Assembly: GCA_963718605.1 (NCBI GenBank)
Contig: OY970363.1
Span: forward strand, 2,914,001-2,978,000
From: JACCXE01 sp963718605
GTDB lineage: Bacteria > Actinomycetota > Acidimicrobiia > Acidimicrobiales > JACCXE01
Length of the DNA: 64,000 bases
Direction of reading: 5' to 3'
The notes below the pieces were generated by a model. It worked only from the letters and a program-made list of their open reading frames with translations. It ran no database searches and was not told the DNA's origin. Every line of letters starts with the position of its first letter. The stretch's first letter is position 1. The position numbers were made by a program, and so were the translations under genes. Positions 41,044 through 49,966 of this stretch are shown here, one piece after another.

Positions 41044-43059
41044 TTACGCAGACCAGAGGTCGTGCAGTGCCACCGACACTTGCGTCGGCCCGTCCACCGC
41101 GGCGAACTCGGCCAGCGTGACGGGACGTTCGACCGACGACTCGTCGATCACGTCGCTCAAGCCGGTGAGGAAACGCGACGGCTGTGCCCACGTGTGCGCG
41201 TCGTCGCGCCCGTTACGCCGGTGGTAGAAGCGCTGTGGGTAGGTGATGGTCAACGAGTCGCGCGCCCGGGTCATGGCGACATAAAGCAATCGGCGCTCCT
41301 CGTCGACGCCGCCCGGCTCGCCGAGCGCCATGTCCGAAGGGATGTTGCCGTCGCTCGCGTGCATTACGTACACCGATTGCCACTCACCGCCCTTGGCGGA
41401 GTGAATCGTGGACAGCACGAGCCAGTCGTCGTCGAGGTGGGGCGGACCGGCGAGATCGCTGGTTGAAGCCGGCGGGTCCACGGCGAGATCGGCGAGGAAC
41501 GCGCCCCGGTTCTTGTGTGAGCCGGCCATCGACACCATCGCTTCGATGTCGCCACTGCGCGACGCCGCGTTGTAGGGATAGGCGCGCTCGAACGCGCCGG
41601 CGAGGAAGGGCAACAGCCGTTCGATTTGGGTGGCGGGCGGAGGGTCGGGCGGGCCGACGCAGTCCGCCAACGCGGCGCGCAGCACGACGAGCTGGTCGAC
41701 CGCGGCGTTGGGCACGGGCACGTCGGTTTCGAGGAACGTCTTCAGCGCGCTGTCGGCGCGGGCGGTGACGCCGAGGTCGTCGGCGATGCGCCGCGCCCAC
41801 GACGGCCCGACGCCTTCGAGCAAGCCGAACACGCGGTGCCACGCCAACTCGTCGGTGGGGTTGTCCAGGATGCGCAGCAGCGCCAGCGTGTCCTTCACGT
41901 GCGCGGTCTCGAGGAACTTGAGCCCACCGAACTTCACGAACGGAATGTTGCGGCGGCCGAGTTCGATCTCGAGTCCGTCGCTGTGATGCCCAGTGCGGAA
42001 CAGCACCGCCTGGTCGTGCAGCGCGACGCCGAGTTCACGCTGTTCGAGCACCGCGTCGCAAATCACGTTGGCCTGGATCGCCTCGTCGTCGCAGCGAATG
42101 AGACGCGGCCGACGATCGCCGTTGCGGTCGGTCCACAACGTGCGCGGGTAACGCTGCGGCGCCTTCTCGAGCATCGTGTTCGCGGCGTTGAGGATCGGGG
42201 GAGTGGAGCGGTAGTTCTGCTCGAGCGTGACGATCTCGGTGTCACCGAAACGGTCGGCGAAGCCGAACATCACTTCGGGCGTCGCGGCGCGGAATCCATA
42301 TATGGCCTGCGCGTCGTCGCCGACCGCGGTGATTTTGGCGAGCCCGGCCCTGCAGTGCGCGGCGAGAATGTCGCCCTGCACCGTGTTCACGTCCTGCACC
42401 TCGTCGACGAGGATGTGATCGAACATGCCGCGCAGGTGCGCGCCGGCGGGCGCCGCGGCAAGGGCGCGCCAGTAGAGCAACAAGTCGTCGAAGTCGATGA
42501 CGTTGGTGGCGGCCTTGCGCGCCGCGTACTCGGCGAACACTTCGCGCATAGGATCGACGTCGCCGCGGCACCACGGGAAGAACGCGCTCAACGTGTCGCT
42601 CAACGGCGACTGCGCGTTCGCCACGCGCGAGTAGATCGATTGCAACGTGTCCTTGCGCGGAAAGCGCCGGTCCCCCTTTCCAAAACCGAGGTCGGTGCGC
42701 ACGAGGCCCATCAAGTCGACGGCGTCGCCCGCGTCGAGCACGGTGAAGCCGGGGCGCAGCCCGACGGACTCGGCGTGTTGCTGCAACAAGCGGTGGGCGA
42801 CCGCGTGGAACGTGCCTCCCCAGACCCGGCCCGCGGCGTTCGGGTCCGCGTGACGCGCCGCGCGCGCGATCAGTTCGTGCGCGGCGCGGCGACTGAAGGT
42901 GAGGAGCAGGAGGCGAGCGGGGTCGGCGCCCTGGTCGATGAGCCGAGCAAGACGCGCGGCGAGCGTGGTGGTTTTGCCGGTGCCGGCTCCTGCAACGATC
43001 AGGAGGGCGGCGCCTTCATGTTCAACCGCTACGCGTTGCGCTTCGTTGAGTACGAACAT
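41044..43059 (-). CDS. UvrD/Rep-family superfamily 1 DNA helicase
   Basis: The 671-residue helicase has the SF1 motifs in order: Q motif LNEAQRVAVEH, motif I GAGTGKTTT, Ia TFSRRAAHELI, II VDEVQDVN, III GDDAQAIYGFR, IV EQNYRST, V STIHSAKGGEWQSVYV and VI YVAMTRARDSLTI. It unwinds DNA 3'-5' in repair or replication restart. It is somewhat shorter than PcrA, with a reduced C-terminal region. ATG 43059 is supported by the -10 spacing; an earlier in-frame start would cross the upstream gene. Confidence 0.9.
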   Translation of the reverse strand: MFVLNEAQRVAVEHEGAALLIVAGAGTGKTTTLAARLARLIDQGADPARLLLLTFSRRAAHELIARAARHADPNAAGRVWGGTFHAVAHRLLQQHAESVGLRPGFTVLDAGDAVDLMGLVRTDLGFGKGDRRFPRKDTLQSIYSRVANAQSPLSDTLSAFFPWCRGDVDPMREVFAEYAARKAATNVIDFDDLLLYWRALAAAPAGAHLRGMFDHILVDEVQDVNTVQGDILAAHCRAGLAKITAVGDDAQAIYGFRAATPEVMFGFADRFGDTEIVTLEQNYRSTPPILNAANTMLEKAPQRYPRTLWTDRNGDRRPRLIRCDDEAIQANVICDAVLEQRELGVALHDQAVLFRTGHHSDGLEIELGRRNIPFVKFGGLKFLETAHVKDTLALLRILDNPTDELAWHRVFGLLEGVGPSWARRIADDLGVTARADSALKTFLETDVPVPNAAVDQLVVLRAALADCVGPPDPPPATQIERLLPFLAGAFERAYPYNAASRSGDIEAMVSMAGSHKNRGAFLADLAVDPPASTSDLAGPPHLDDDWLVLSTIHSAKGGEWQSVYVMHASDGNIPSDMALGEPGGVDEERRLLYVAMTRARDSLTITYPQRFYHRRNGRDDAHTWAQPSRFLTGLSDVIDESSVERPVTLAEFAAVDGPTQVSVALHDLWSA

Positions 43060-43067
43060 GCGTTCGC

Positions 43068-43073
43068 ATGCTA
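43068..43073 (-). promoter_or_regulatory. -10 element of helicase gene, overlapping upstream stop
   Basis: On the minus strand TAGCAT ends 8 nt before ATG 43059; its TAG is the stop codon of the preceding gene. Confidence 0.4.
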
Positions 43074-43760
43074 CACGAACACACGTTTGGCGCGGCGGAA
43101 GAAACCTTCGGCTGCGGCCAGGGGGTCTGCCGCCTTGACCAACTCGGAGTACGGCATGGCCGCGCCCCACTCGTGGGTGAAGAAGAACTTCGGTTCGTTC
43201 TCGCGCACGGCGGTGGTGTCCCACGGTCCGACGTAGACGTAGGGCTCGGGAATCGCACCGTCGCCCGGCGAGGCGCCGAAGTTGGCGCGCTTGCGGTCGG
43301 CCGCTGAGCCCAGGTCGGTGGCCAGATCGAAGTGCTCGGGCCACAGCTGTAACGGTGACGCGTCGGCTACGTCCTCGATCACGCGCGACAACACGTCCTG
43401 CATGCCCGCGAACCATTCGCCGACCATCACGGCGGAGTCGGCGTCGATGCCAAGCGGCGTGTCGAGGTCCAACGGGGTTACCGGTGCGTACACGGTGGCG
43501 GGTGCGCCGGGCACGATGCCCGCCCAGTCCGCCACACCCCGGAGGGTCGAGCCGGGCAACGCCAGCGACCGCTCGCCGTCGGTGATGAGCGGGCCGCTCA
43601 CCGTTAGCGTGCGGCCGTTCATGTCCTGAGTAGAGAAGCCGCTCTCGTTGGCCCGCAGGCCGATCTTTCCGATCGCCGCGTACGACGCCGCGCCGAGGAC
43701 GTGCTCGGCGACCATGTGCAGCGACTCGCGCGTCCGGTTGTACTCATCGGGGAGGCTCAC
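43071..43760 (-). CDS. Conserved-looking hypothetical protein
   Basis: The 229-residue product is soluble, mixed alpha/beta, with no signal peptide. Notable features are SPLQLWPEHFDLATDLG, YVYVGPWD and FFFTHEWGAAMPYSEL, acidic and aromatic motifs that look conserved, as in an actinobacterial family I cannot name. It starts with GTG 43760 and ends 11 bp before the helicase gene. Function unknown. Confidence 0.7.
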   Translation of the reverse strand: MSLPDEYNRTRESLHMVAEHVLGAASYAAIGKIGLRANESGFSTQDMNGRTLTVSGPLITDGERSLALPGSTLRGVADWAGIVPGAPATVYAPVTPLDLDTPLGIDADSAVMVGEWFAGMQDVLSRVIEDVADASPLQLWPEHFDLATDLGSAADRKRANFGASPGDGAIPEPYVYVGPWDTTAVRENEPKFFFTHEWGAAMPYSELVKAADPLAAAEGFFRRAKRVFV

Positions 43761-43799
43761 TGGATCGCCATGTCGGTCATGTCCGTCCGCTCTTGCGCG

Positions 43800-43835
43800 T
43801 CACACGCGCCATTCCACTCGACTTTTGGCGTGTGA
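43800..43835. repeat. Inverted repeat in the intergenic region
   Basis: TCACACGC (43800-43807) and GCGTGTGA (43828-43835) are 8-bp arms with a 20-nt loop, in the 153-bp gap between two divergent genes. Role unknown. Confidence 0.4.
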
Positions 43836-43888
43836 GGCGCCAGCGTCCCTTCCTGACGCGCCGTCGGAAGCTACTAAGTGGACATTAG

Positions 43889-43907
43889 ATATCCGGATAT
43901 ATAGGCT
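43889..43907 (+). promoter_or_regulatory. Palindromic operator and -10 of Rrf2 operon
   Basis: ATATCCGGATAT (43889-43900) is a perfect 12-bp palindrome directly upstream of TAGGCT (43902-43907), which ends 6 nt before ATG 43914. The layout suggests autorepression of a leaderless operon by the Rrf2 protein. Confidence 0.55.
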
Positions 43908-43913
43908 CCGGGT

Positions 43914-44402
43914 ATGCGGATGTCGGACGGAGTGGAGTGGGCGTTGCACGTGAGCGCCGTGCTCATGGCGGTGCCGCCGGATAAGGGCATGACCGCGGCC
44001 AAGCTCGCCGAGTTTCACGGCGTGCCCGGCGCGTATCTGGCCAAGCACCTGCAGGCGCTTACGCGCGCCGGCGTGTTCGAGGCGGTCCCCGGGCGCGGCG
44101 GTGGCTACCGCCTGGCCAAGCCCGCGACCCAGATCACCGTGCTCGACGTGGTCGAAGCGGTCGAAGGTCGCACGCGGGCGTTCGAGTGCTCCGAGATCCG
44201 CCAGCGCGGCCCGGCGGCCGGTCCGAAGTCGGACTATCGCAACGTGTGTGGCATCGCGCGGGTGATGTACGACGCGGAAGCGGCGTATCGCGAGGAGTTG
44301 CACAAGGTCACCATCGCCGACCTCGTCGGTCGGTTTTTCAGCGAAGCAGCACCCGCCGCGCAATTGCGGTCGGTCAATTGGATGCAAAAGGAGTTGGCAT
44401 GA
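43914..44402 (+). CDS. Rrf2-family transcriptional regulator
   Basis: This 162-residue regulator has the Rrf2 winged helix (GVEWALHVSAVLMAVPPDKGMTAAKLAEFHGVPGAYLAKHLQALTRAGVFEAVPGRGGGYRLAKP). Two cysteines (FECSEIRQ and NVCGIARV) are present, but the three-Cys Fe-S pattern of IscR/NsrR is incomplete, so it may sense redox or thiol change without a cluster. It is translationally coupled to an NAD(P)-binding protein gene. Confidence 0.87.
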   Translation: MRMSDGVEWALHVSAVLMAVPPDKGMTAAKLAEFHGVPGAYLAKHLQALTRAGVFEAVPGRGGGYRLAKPATQITVLDVVEAVEGRTRAFECSEIRQRGPAAGPKSDYRNVCGIARVMYDAEAAYREELHKVTIADLVGRFFSEAAPAAQLRSVNWMQKELA

Positions 44403-45316
44403 AGATTTTCGTCGCCGGTGCGACCGGCGTAATGGGCCACCGCACCGTGAGGGAACTCGTCGCGGCAGGGCACGACGTCACCGCGCTGGCGCGCACACCG
44501 GAGAAAGCCGCACTCGTCAAGTCACTCGGCGGTACTCCCGTCACCTTCGACGTGTTCGACAAGACGCAGGTACTCACGCACGCCTCGGGTCACGACGCAG
44601 TCGTCAACTTGCTCACGCACATCCCGAACTTGTCGAAGGCCGCCATGAAAAGCGCCTGGAACGAGAACAACCGCCTCCGCACAGAAGCGTCGACCAATCT
44701 CGCCGACGCCGCGCTTGAAGGTGGTGGACGGTTCTTGCAGGAGAGCATCACGTTCCTCTACCTCGATGGCGGCGCGAGTTGGTTGGACGAAGAGTCGCCG
44801 TGGGAAGCGACCGAGCTCGTCCAGTCCACAAACGACGCGGAAGCAAACGCCACGCGCGTGACCGAGCGCGGCGGCGCCGGCGTGGTCATGCGGTTCGGGC
44901 AGTTCTACGCACCCGAGGCCGCGCACACGCGTGATCAGGTGCGCGCGGCCAAACTCGGCGTCGCCGCCGCCGTCGGTGATCCGGACGGCTACTCGACGTA
45001 TCTCTACGCGGACGACGGCGCCCGCGCGGTCGTCGCGGCGCTGACCGCGCCCGCTGGCACCTACAACGTGTGCGAGGACGATCCGATGACGCGACGCGAG
45101 GGCAGCCTCGAACTCGCGCACGCGCTCAGCAAGAAGAAGGCACGCATCGGGCTCGCCAAAGTTCTCGCCAAGGCAATTGGCTCGCAGGGCAGCTTGCTGT
45201 CGCGCTCGAACCGGGTATCGAATGCGAAATTCAAGGCCGCGACCGGGTGGGCGCCGCAGGTGCCTTCGCAACGCGAAGGCTGGCCGCTGATCGTCAAGGA
45301 GATGGCCGATGACTAG
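44399..45316 (+). CDS. NAD(P)-dependent epimerase/NmrA-like protein
   Basis: The 305-residue protein begins with a Rossmann GATGVMGHR motif (residues 7-15) in MKIFVAGATGVMGHRTVREL, followed by atypical short-chain dehydrogenase features, but the YxxxK pair is not obvious, as in NmrA-like members. ATG 44399 overlaps the Rrf2 stop by 4 bp. Under Rrf2 control it may be a redox-responsive oxidoreductase or sensor. Confidence 0.8.
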   Translation: MKIFVAGATGVMGHRTVRELVAAGHDVTALARTPEKAALVKSLGGTPVTFDVFDKTQVLTHASGHDAVVNLLTHIPNLSKAAMKSAWNENNRLRTEASTNLADAALEGGGRFLQESITFLYLDGGASWLDEESPWEATELVQSTNDAEANATRVTERGGAGVVMRFGQFYAPEAAHTRDQVRAAKLGVAAAVGDPDGYSTYLYADDGARAVVAALTAPAGTYNVCEDDPMTRREGSLELAHALSKKKARIGLAKVLAKAIGSQGSLLSRSNRVSNAKFKAATGWAPQVPSQREGWPLIVKEMADD

Positions 45317-45989
45317 TCGCTGGATTCGGTTGTTACTGGGTCTCCAGATTGTCGGAGTCGTCGCCGTCGCGATCTGGCCGCTCATCGATCCGCAAGGGTT
45401 TTACGACAACTTCCCGGGCGGCGGCCGTCACTGGATCGACATCAACGGTCCATACAACGAGCACTTCATCCGCGACTTCGGAGCCCTGAACGCGGCGTTG
45501 TTGGTGGTGCTGCTCTTCGCGTTCTGGAAGCTCACGCCGTCGCTGGTGCAAGCGAGCGCGGTCGCGCTGATGGTCTACGCGTTGCCGCACCTGATCTACC
45601 ACCTCGGTCACATGGACGTGTACGAGTCGAGCGACAAGATCCCGGCGGTCGCGCCGTTGGCGCTGCAGTTCGTGGGAGCGGCGTTGATGTTGTGGCTCAG
45701 CGCGCGCAGAGAGCCCGACGCCGCTACGCGCTCGAGGTCGGCTTCCTTCACCGAGCAGTCGCGGCCGAACACGAGGGCGCGGTCGAACGATTTCAGGAAC
45801 CAGCGATCGTGGCTGACGGCGACGACCGTTCCTTCGAAGGACGCCAGCGCGTCTTCCAGCGCTTCGGCCGACACGAGGTCGAGGTTGTCGGTGGGTTCGT
45901 CCAGCAACAGCAACGTCGCGCCGGACACCTCGAGCAGCAGGACCTGCAGCCGCGCCTGCTGTCCGCCCGACAGCGTCTGGAATGTCTGA
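45309..45989 (+). CDS. Small membrane protein with antisense-derived C-terminal extension
   Basis: Residues 1-135 form a four-TM protein (WIRLLLGLQIVGVVAVAIWPL; LNAALLVVLLFAFW; ASAVALMVYALPHLIYHL; LALQFVGAALMLWLS) like DoxX-related or DUF-type membrane proteins. The natural end seems to be near SARREP (about 45715). Beyond that the frame continues 88 Ser/Arg-rich residues on the opposite strand of the ABC-F gene, as if the original stop were lost. It overlaps the upstream gene by 8 bp, so it is third in the Rrf2 operon. Confidence 0.6.
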   Translation: MTSRWIRLLLGLQIVGVVAVAIWPLIDPQGFYDNFPGGGRHWIDINGPYNEHFIRDFGALNAALLVVLLFAFWKLTPSLVQASAVALMVYALPHLIYHLGHMDVYESSDKIPAVAPLALQFVGAALMLWLSARREPDAATRSRSASFTEQSRPNTRARSNDFRNQRSWLTATTVPSKDASASSSASADTRSRLSVGSSSNSNVAPDTSSSRTCSRACCPPDSVWNV

Positions 45990-47299
45990 TCGGCCGCGGT
46001 CTGCAGTTCGTAACGACGCAGCGCGGACATGGCGGCGCCGAGTTGCAAGCCGTTGCGGGCGAGGATCTCGAGCACCGTGCGGCCGAGCAGATCGGGATGG
46101 TCGTGGGTTTGGCTGAAGTGGCCGGCGACGACGCGCGCGCCGAGCTCGCAGTTGCCTTCATGGTCCACGCTCTCGCCGGCGAGCAGTCGCAGGAAGTGGG
46201 TCTTGCCGGTGCCGTTGGGACCGATCACGGCGACGCGTTCGCCGAACCAGATCTCACCGGTATACGGATCGGTCAGCCCGTCGATCGCGAGGTCTTCCAT
46301 GATCACGACGCGCTTGCCGGTGCGGCCACCACCGAGGTTCATCTTGATGTTCTGGTCCTTGGCCGCTTCGGGCGGCGGGCCCGCTTCCTCGTAGTGGCGC
46401 AACCGCGTCTCCGCGGCGCGGGCGCGCGACGCGTTCGCATCCGACGACCCGGCGCGGATCTTCATGATGCGCATGTACTGCTTCAACCGGTCGCGCTCTT
46501 CGGTCCAGCGCCGGAAGTCATCGTCGAGTTTCGCGAGCCGTTCTTGGCGCGCCTGGTGGTACGACGCGAACCCGGACCCGTGCACCCACGCGCCAGATCC
46601 TTCAAGCGTGAGGATGCGCCGCGCGCTGTCGGCCAAGAGTTGGCGATCGTGGGTGACGTAGAGGACGGTCTTGGTCGTTGCCCGCAGTTGTTCGGCGAGC
46701 CAGTTTTTGCCGCGCACGTCGAGGAAGTTGTCCGGCTCGTCGAGCAGCAGCACTTCGGCGGTGCCCCGCAGCAACACCTCAAGCGCGAGGCGTTTCTGCT
46801 CACCGCCCGAGAACGTCGTGAGCGGCCGGTCCATCACTTCGGCGTACGGCTTGCGGATGGCGGATAGGCAGGCGGCGTCCCACACGATCTCGAGTTCGAA
46901 GCCGTGCACGTCACCCCATATCTGCACCGCTTTGGCCATGCGGAGGCCGTTGGCTTCACTCGGGTCTTCCACGAGCAGCTCTTCGACGTGATGCAGTTCC
47001 TCGGCGGCGCGACGCTGCCCCGGCTCGGCGAGCGACACCAACAAGTCGCGCGCGGTCTCGGCCTGCCCGCGCATGCCGACGAGCTGGCGCATCACGCCGA
47101 GTTCGCCGTCGATGCGGATCGAGCCGTCCAGCGGCTTGTCGTCACCGGCGAGAAGGCGCAGCAGCGTGGTCTTGCCTACGCCGTTGTCGCCCACCAGCGC
47201 GGTGACCGAACCGTTCCCGACGGAAAACGAAACATCTTTGAACAGCGTTCGGCCCCCGGGGACCTGGTACGCCAGCTTGTCAACGTTGATGGCGCCCAC
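45608..47299 (-). CDS. ABC-F family ATP-binding protein
   Basis: This 563-residue protein has two ABC cassettes: GDNGVGKTT with FSGGEQKR and LLLDEPDNFLD; then GPNGTGKTH with LSGGQQARL and LLLDEPTDNLD, joined by the charged ABC-F linker (about 235-310). ABC-F proteins act on ribosomes, as translation factors or antibiotic-resistance factors. No membrane segments. The normal end is near DCSVKEADLERV; the last 37 residues read through antisense to the neighbouring membrane gene. The start is GTG 47299. Confidence 0.88.
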   Translation of the reverse strand: MGAINVDKLAYQVPGGRTLFKDVSFSVGNGSVTALVGDNGVGKTTLLRLLAGDDKPLDGSIRIDGELGVMRQLVGMRGQAETARDLLVSLAEPGQRRAAEELHHVEELLVEDPSEANGLRMAKAVQIWGDVHGFELEIVWDAACLSAIRKPYAEVMDRPLTTFSGGEQKRLALEVLLRGTAEVLLLDEPDNFLDVRGKNWLAEQLRATTKTVLYVTHDRQLLADSARRILTLEGSGAWVHGSGFASYHQARQERLAKLDDDFRRWTEERDRLKQYMRIMKIRAGSSDANASRARAAETRLRHYEEAGPPPEAAKDQNIKMNLGGGRTGKRVVIMEDLAIDGLTDPYTGEIWFGERVAVIGPNGTGKTHFLRLLAGESVDHEGNCELGARVVAGHFSQTHDHPDLLGRTVLEILARNGLQLGAAMSALRRYELQTAADQTFQTLSGGQQARLQVLLLEVSGATLLLLDEPTDNLDLVSAEALEDALASFEGTVVAVSHDRWFLKSFDRALVFGRDCSVKEADLERVAASGSLRALSHNINAAPTNCSANGATAGILSLDSYTSM

Positions 47300-47326
47300 G
47301 AGGCGGAAAGAGTACGGGACGCAGGC

Positions 47327-48130
47327 TCAGGCCCTCGCAACGATTTCTCCGTGGACCACGACAAAGCTCGACGTTGGATGGGCCGCCCAGCGTTTCCACG
47401 CCGCCGCAATCTCTTCGAGTTCTTCCTGCGTGCTCAACCCGTATTCGATCGACTGGGCGGCAAACGACGACTTGAGCGCCCGATCAGCCCACAGCCCGCC
47501 CCACCATTCGCGGCTCGCCGGGTCGGCGTAGGCCCACATTGAGCCGGAGAAGGCGACGTCGTCGAAGCCGGCCTCGGTGGCCCAATGCGGCAGAAAGACC
47601 CCGGCGTCATCTTCGGCGCCGTTGCGGTCGGTGAGCTGGTGGTACAGCTCGAGCCAGCGGTCGAGCATCGGGTCGGCGGGATACCAATTTTTCGACGAGT
47701 AGATCGAGTCGCGGGCGGCCACGATGCCGCCGGGTTTCAGCACCCGCTTCCATTCACGCAGCGCCGCGACGGGATCGGTCAGGTGTTGCAGCACCTGATG
47801 GGCGTGCACCACATCGAAGCTCGCGTCAGGGAAATCGAGCGCATAGCCGTCACCCACGGCGAAGGTCAGATTCGCCACGCCGGCGAAGTCCGCCACGGCC
47901 GCTGCGATCGCGTCGGGCGCGTAGTCGACCGCGATCACCGGCCCGGGCGCGACGCGTGCGGCGAGGTCGGCGGAGATGGTCCCCGGACCACAACCGACGT
48001 CGAGCACCGCGAGGCCGGGGGTGAGGTGCGGAATCAGGTAGGCGGCGGAGTTTTCGACCGTGCGGTTCCGATGGCTGCGCAGGACCGACTCGTGGTGACC
48101 GTGGCTATAGGTGTCAGGCATTCCGTCCAT
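47327..48130 (-). CDS. UbiE-like SAM methyltransferase
   Basis: The 267-residue enzyme has motif I VLDVGCGPGTISADLA, motif II/III VIAVDYAPDAIAAA and FDVVHAHQVLQHLTDP, then LKPGGIVAARDS, of the Methyltransf_11 group. N-terminal MPDTYSHGHHESVLRSHRNRT is typical of actinobacterial members near ABC-F or ABC genes. The substrate is unknown. ATG 48130 or 48121 may be used. It precedes the ABC-F gene by 27 bp on the same strand. Confidence 0.87.
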   Translation of the reverse strand: MDGMPDTYSHGHHESVLRSHRNRTVENSAAYLIPHLTPGLAVLDVGCGPGTISADLAARVAPGPVIAVDYAPDAIAAAVADFAGVANLTFAVGDGYALDFPDASFDVVHAHQVLQHLTDPVAALREWKRVLKPGGIVAARDSIYSSKNWYPADPMLDRWLELYHQLTDRNGAEDDAGVFLPHWATEAGFDDVAFSGSMWAYADPASREWWGGLWADRALKSSFAAQSIEYGLSTQEELEEIAAAWKRWAAHPTSSFVVVHGEIVARA

Positions 48131-48193
48131 ATTCCCAGGTCAAAAATCACATGCACGGAATTCGCCCAATGAGGGAGAATCTGAACCCTTCCT

Positions 48194-49966
48194 ATGCACG
48201 TCCGAGCGCTCTGGCGCGTCCGCAGCTACGTCCGGCCCCATGTGCTGACGATGGTCCTCATGATCGTCGCCGCACTCGTGGGGACCGTCGTCGCGGCGTT
48301 TTTGCCGATGATCACCCGGCACATGATCGACGGTCCGCTGGCCCACGGCGACCGGCCCGGCGTAAAGCCGATCGTGTTGCTGTTCGTGGCCGTCGGCGTC
48401 GTGGACGGCGGGCTCGCATTTATCCGCAGGTTGATGCTCGCCTACGCCGCGACCGAGATGGAAACCGTCATGCGCAACGACTTCTACGCGCACATCCAGC
48501 GGCTCGACCTTGCCTTCCACGACCGCTGGCAGACCGGTCAGCTCCTGTCCCGCGCGAACAGCGACATCTCCGTGATCCGTCGCTTCGTCGGATTCGGCCT
48601 CGTGTTCCTGATCGTGAACACGGCCACGTTCATCTACGTCATCGCGTTGCTCGCCACGATGCACGTCGGCTTGGCCTTGCTCACGGCTGTCGGTTTCGTG
48701 CCCGTCGCGTTCGTCTCGCGTCAGTTCAACCGCACCTACGGCACCGTCACCCGCCAGGTGCAGGACCAGATCGGCGACCTCACCACGCAGATCGAAGAGG
48801 CGGCTCAAGGCATCCGCGTCATCAAGGCGTACGGCCGGCGCGAAGTGATGCTCGGCAAGTTCATGGACGCCTCGAAACAGATTCAGCACTCCTCGATGCA
48901 GCAGACGATCTTGCGGGCGCGGTTCTTCGGAGCGCTGGGCTTCATTCCCAAAGCGGTGCAGGCGTCGGTCCTGCTCGCCGGCGCGTACGCGGTCGCCCAC
49001 GGGTCGCTCACGATCGGCGAACTGGTCGCGTTCTTCACGCTGATGGTGATGCTGGTGTGGCCGGTCGAGTCGCTCGGCGAAATCCTGTCGATGGGTGAGG
49101 AAGCGGCCACGGCCGCTGAGCGCATCTACGAGGTGTTCGACACGCCGGCGCTGATCCAAGACGCGCCCGATGCCATGGACGCCCGCACCGACGGCCCGGC
49201 CCACATCCGCTTTGCCAACGTCGGCTTCACATTTCCCGGCTCCACGGAACCGGTGTTGCGCGACGTCAACCTCGAGATTGCGGCGGGCGAAACCATCGCC
49301 CTCGTCGGTGCGACCGGGTCGGGCAAGACCACGTTGCTCGCGATGATCGGTCGCCTCATCGACCCGACGGTCGGTGCGGTGCTGCTCGACGATGTCGACG
49401 TGCGCGACTTGAAGCTGGCGTCGCTGCGCTCGCGTGTGTCGGTGGCCTTCGACGACCCGACGCTGTTCTCGGCGTCGGTACGCGAGAACGTGCTGCTCGG
49501 CGCGATAGACGCCGGCGACGAAGCGCTGCGAGCCGCGCTGGCCGTCGCCTCGGCGACGTTCGTGGACGAGTTGCCGTGGGGCCTCGATACCCGCGTCGGT
49601 GAACAGGGCATTTCGTTGAGCGGCGGGCAGCGCCAGCGCCTCGCGCTGGCCCGCGCAGTCGTGGGCCGCCCCGCGGTGCTGGTGATGGACGACCCCCTGT
49701 CCGCCCTCGACGTGCGCACCGAGGAGGCAGTGCACCAGGCGCTGCACGCCACGCTGAGCGAGGTCACCGCGATCATCGCGGTGCACCGCCCGTCCACAGT
49801 TGCGCTCGCTGACCGCGTCGCGTTCCTGAAGGACGGGCGCATCGCCGCGGTCGGCACGCACGCCGAGCTGCTGGAAACGAACCCCGACTACGCCGCGGTC
49901 ATCGGAGACGAACCCGCAGTGTTGCACCACGATTTTGACGGCGAGCACGCGGAGGAGGTGGCGTAA
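48194..49966 (+). CDS. ABC exporter half-transporter, degenerate-site subunit
   Basis: The 590-residue protein has six membrane helices (about 20-300) and an ABC cassette with Walker A GATGSGKTT, signature LSGGQRQR, and H-loop AVHRPST. The catalytic Glu after Walker B is Asp (VLVMDDPLSALD) and the Q-loop Gln is Asp (VAFDDPTLFS), the hallmark of the non-catalytic site in heterodimeric exporters such as TM287/288. It pairs with the next gene, which starts at its stop. Transport substrate unknown; lipid or drug export is likely. Confidence 0.9.
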   Translation: MHVRALWRVRSYVRPHVLTMVLMIVAALVGTVVAAFLPMITRHMIDGPLAHGDRPGVKPIVLLFVAVGVVDGGLAFIRRLMLAYAATEMETVMRNDFYAHIQRLDLAFHDRWQTGQLLSRANSDISVIRRFVGFGLVFLIVNTATFIYVIALLATMHVGLALLTAVGFVPVAFVSRQFNRTYGTVTRQVQDQIGDLTTQIEEAAQGIRVIKAYGRREVMLGKFMDASKQIQHSSMQQTILRARFFGALGFIPKAVQASVLLAGAYAVAHGSLTIGELVAFFTLMVMLVWPVESLGEILSMGEEAATAAERIYEVFDTPALIQDAPDAMDARTDGPAHIRFANVGFTFPGSTEPVLRDVNLEIAAGETIALVGATGSGKTTLLAMIGRLIDPTVGAVLLDDVDVRDLKLASLRSRVSVAFDDPTLFSASVRENVLLGAIDAGDEALRAALAVASATFVDELPWGLDTRVGEQGISLSGGQRQRLALARAVVGRPAVLVMDDPLSALDVRTEEAVHQALHATLSEVTAIIAVHRPSTVALADRVAFLKDGRIAAVGTHAELLETNPDYAAVIGDEPAVLHHDFDGEHAEEVA

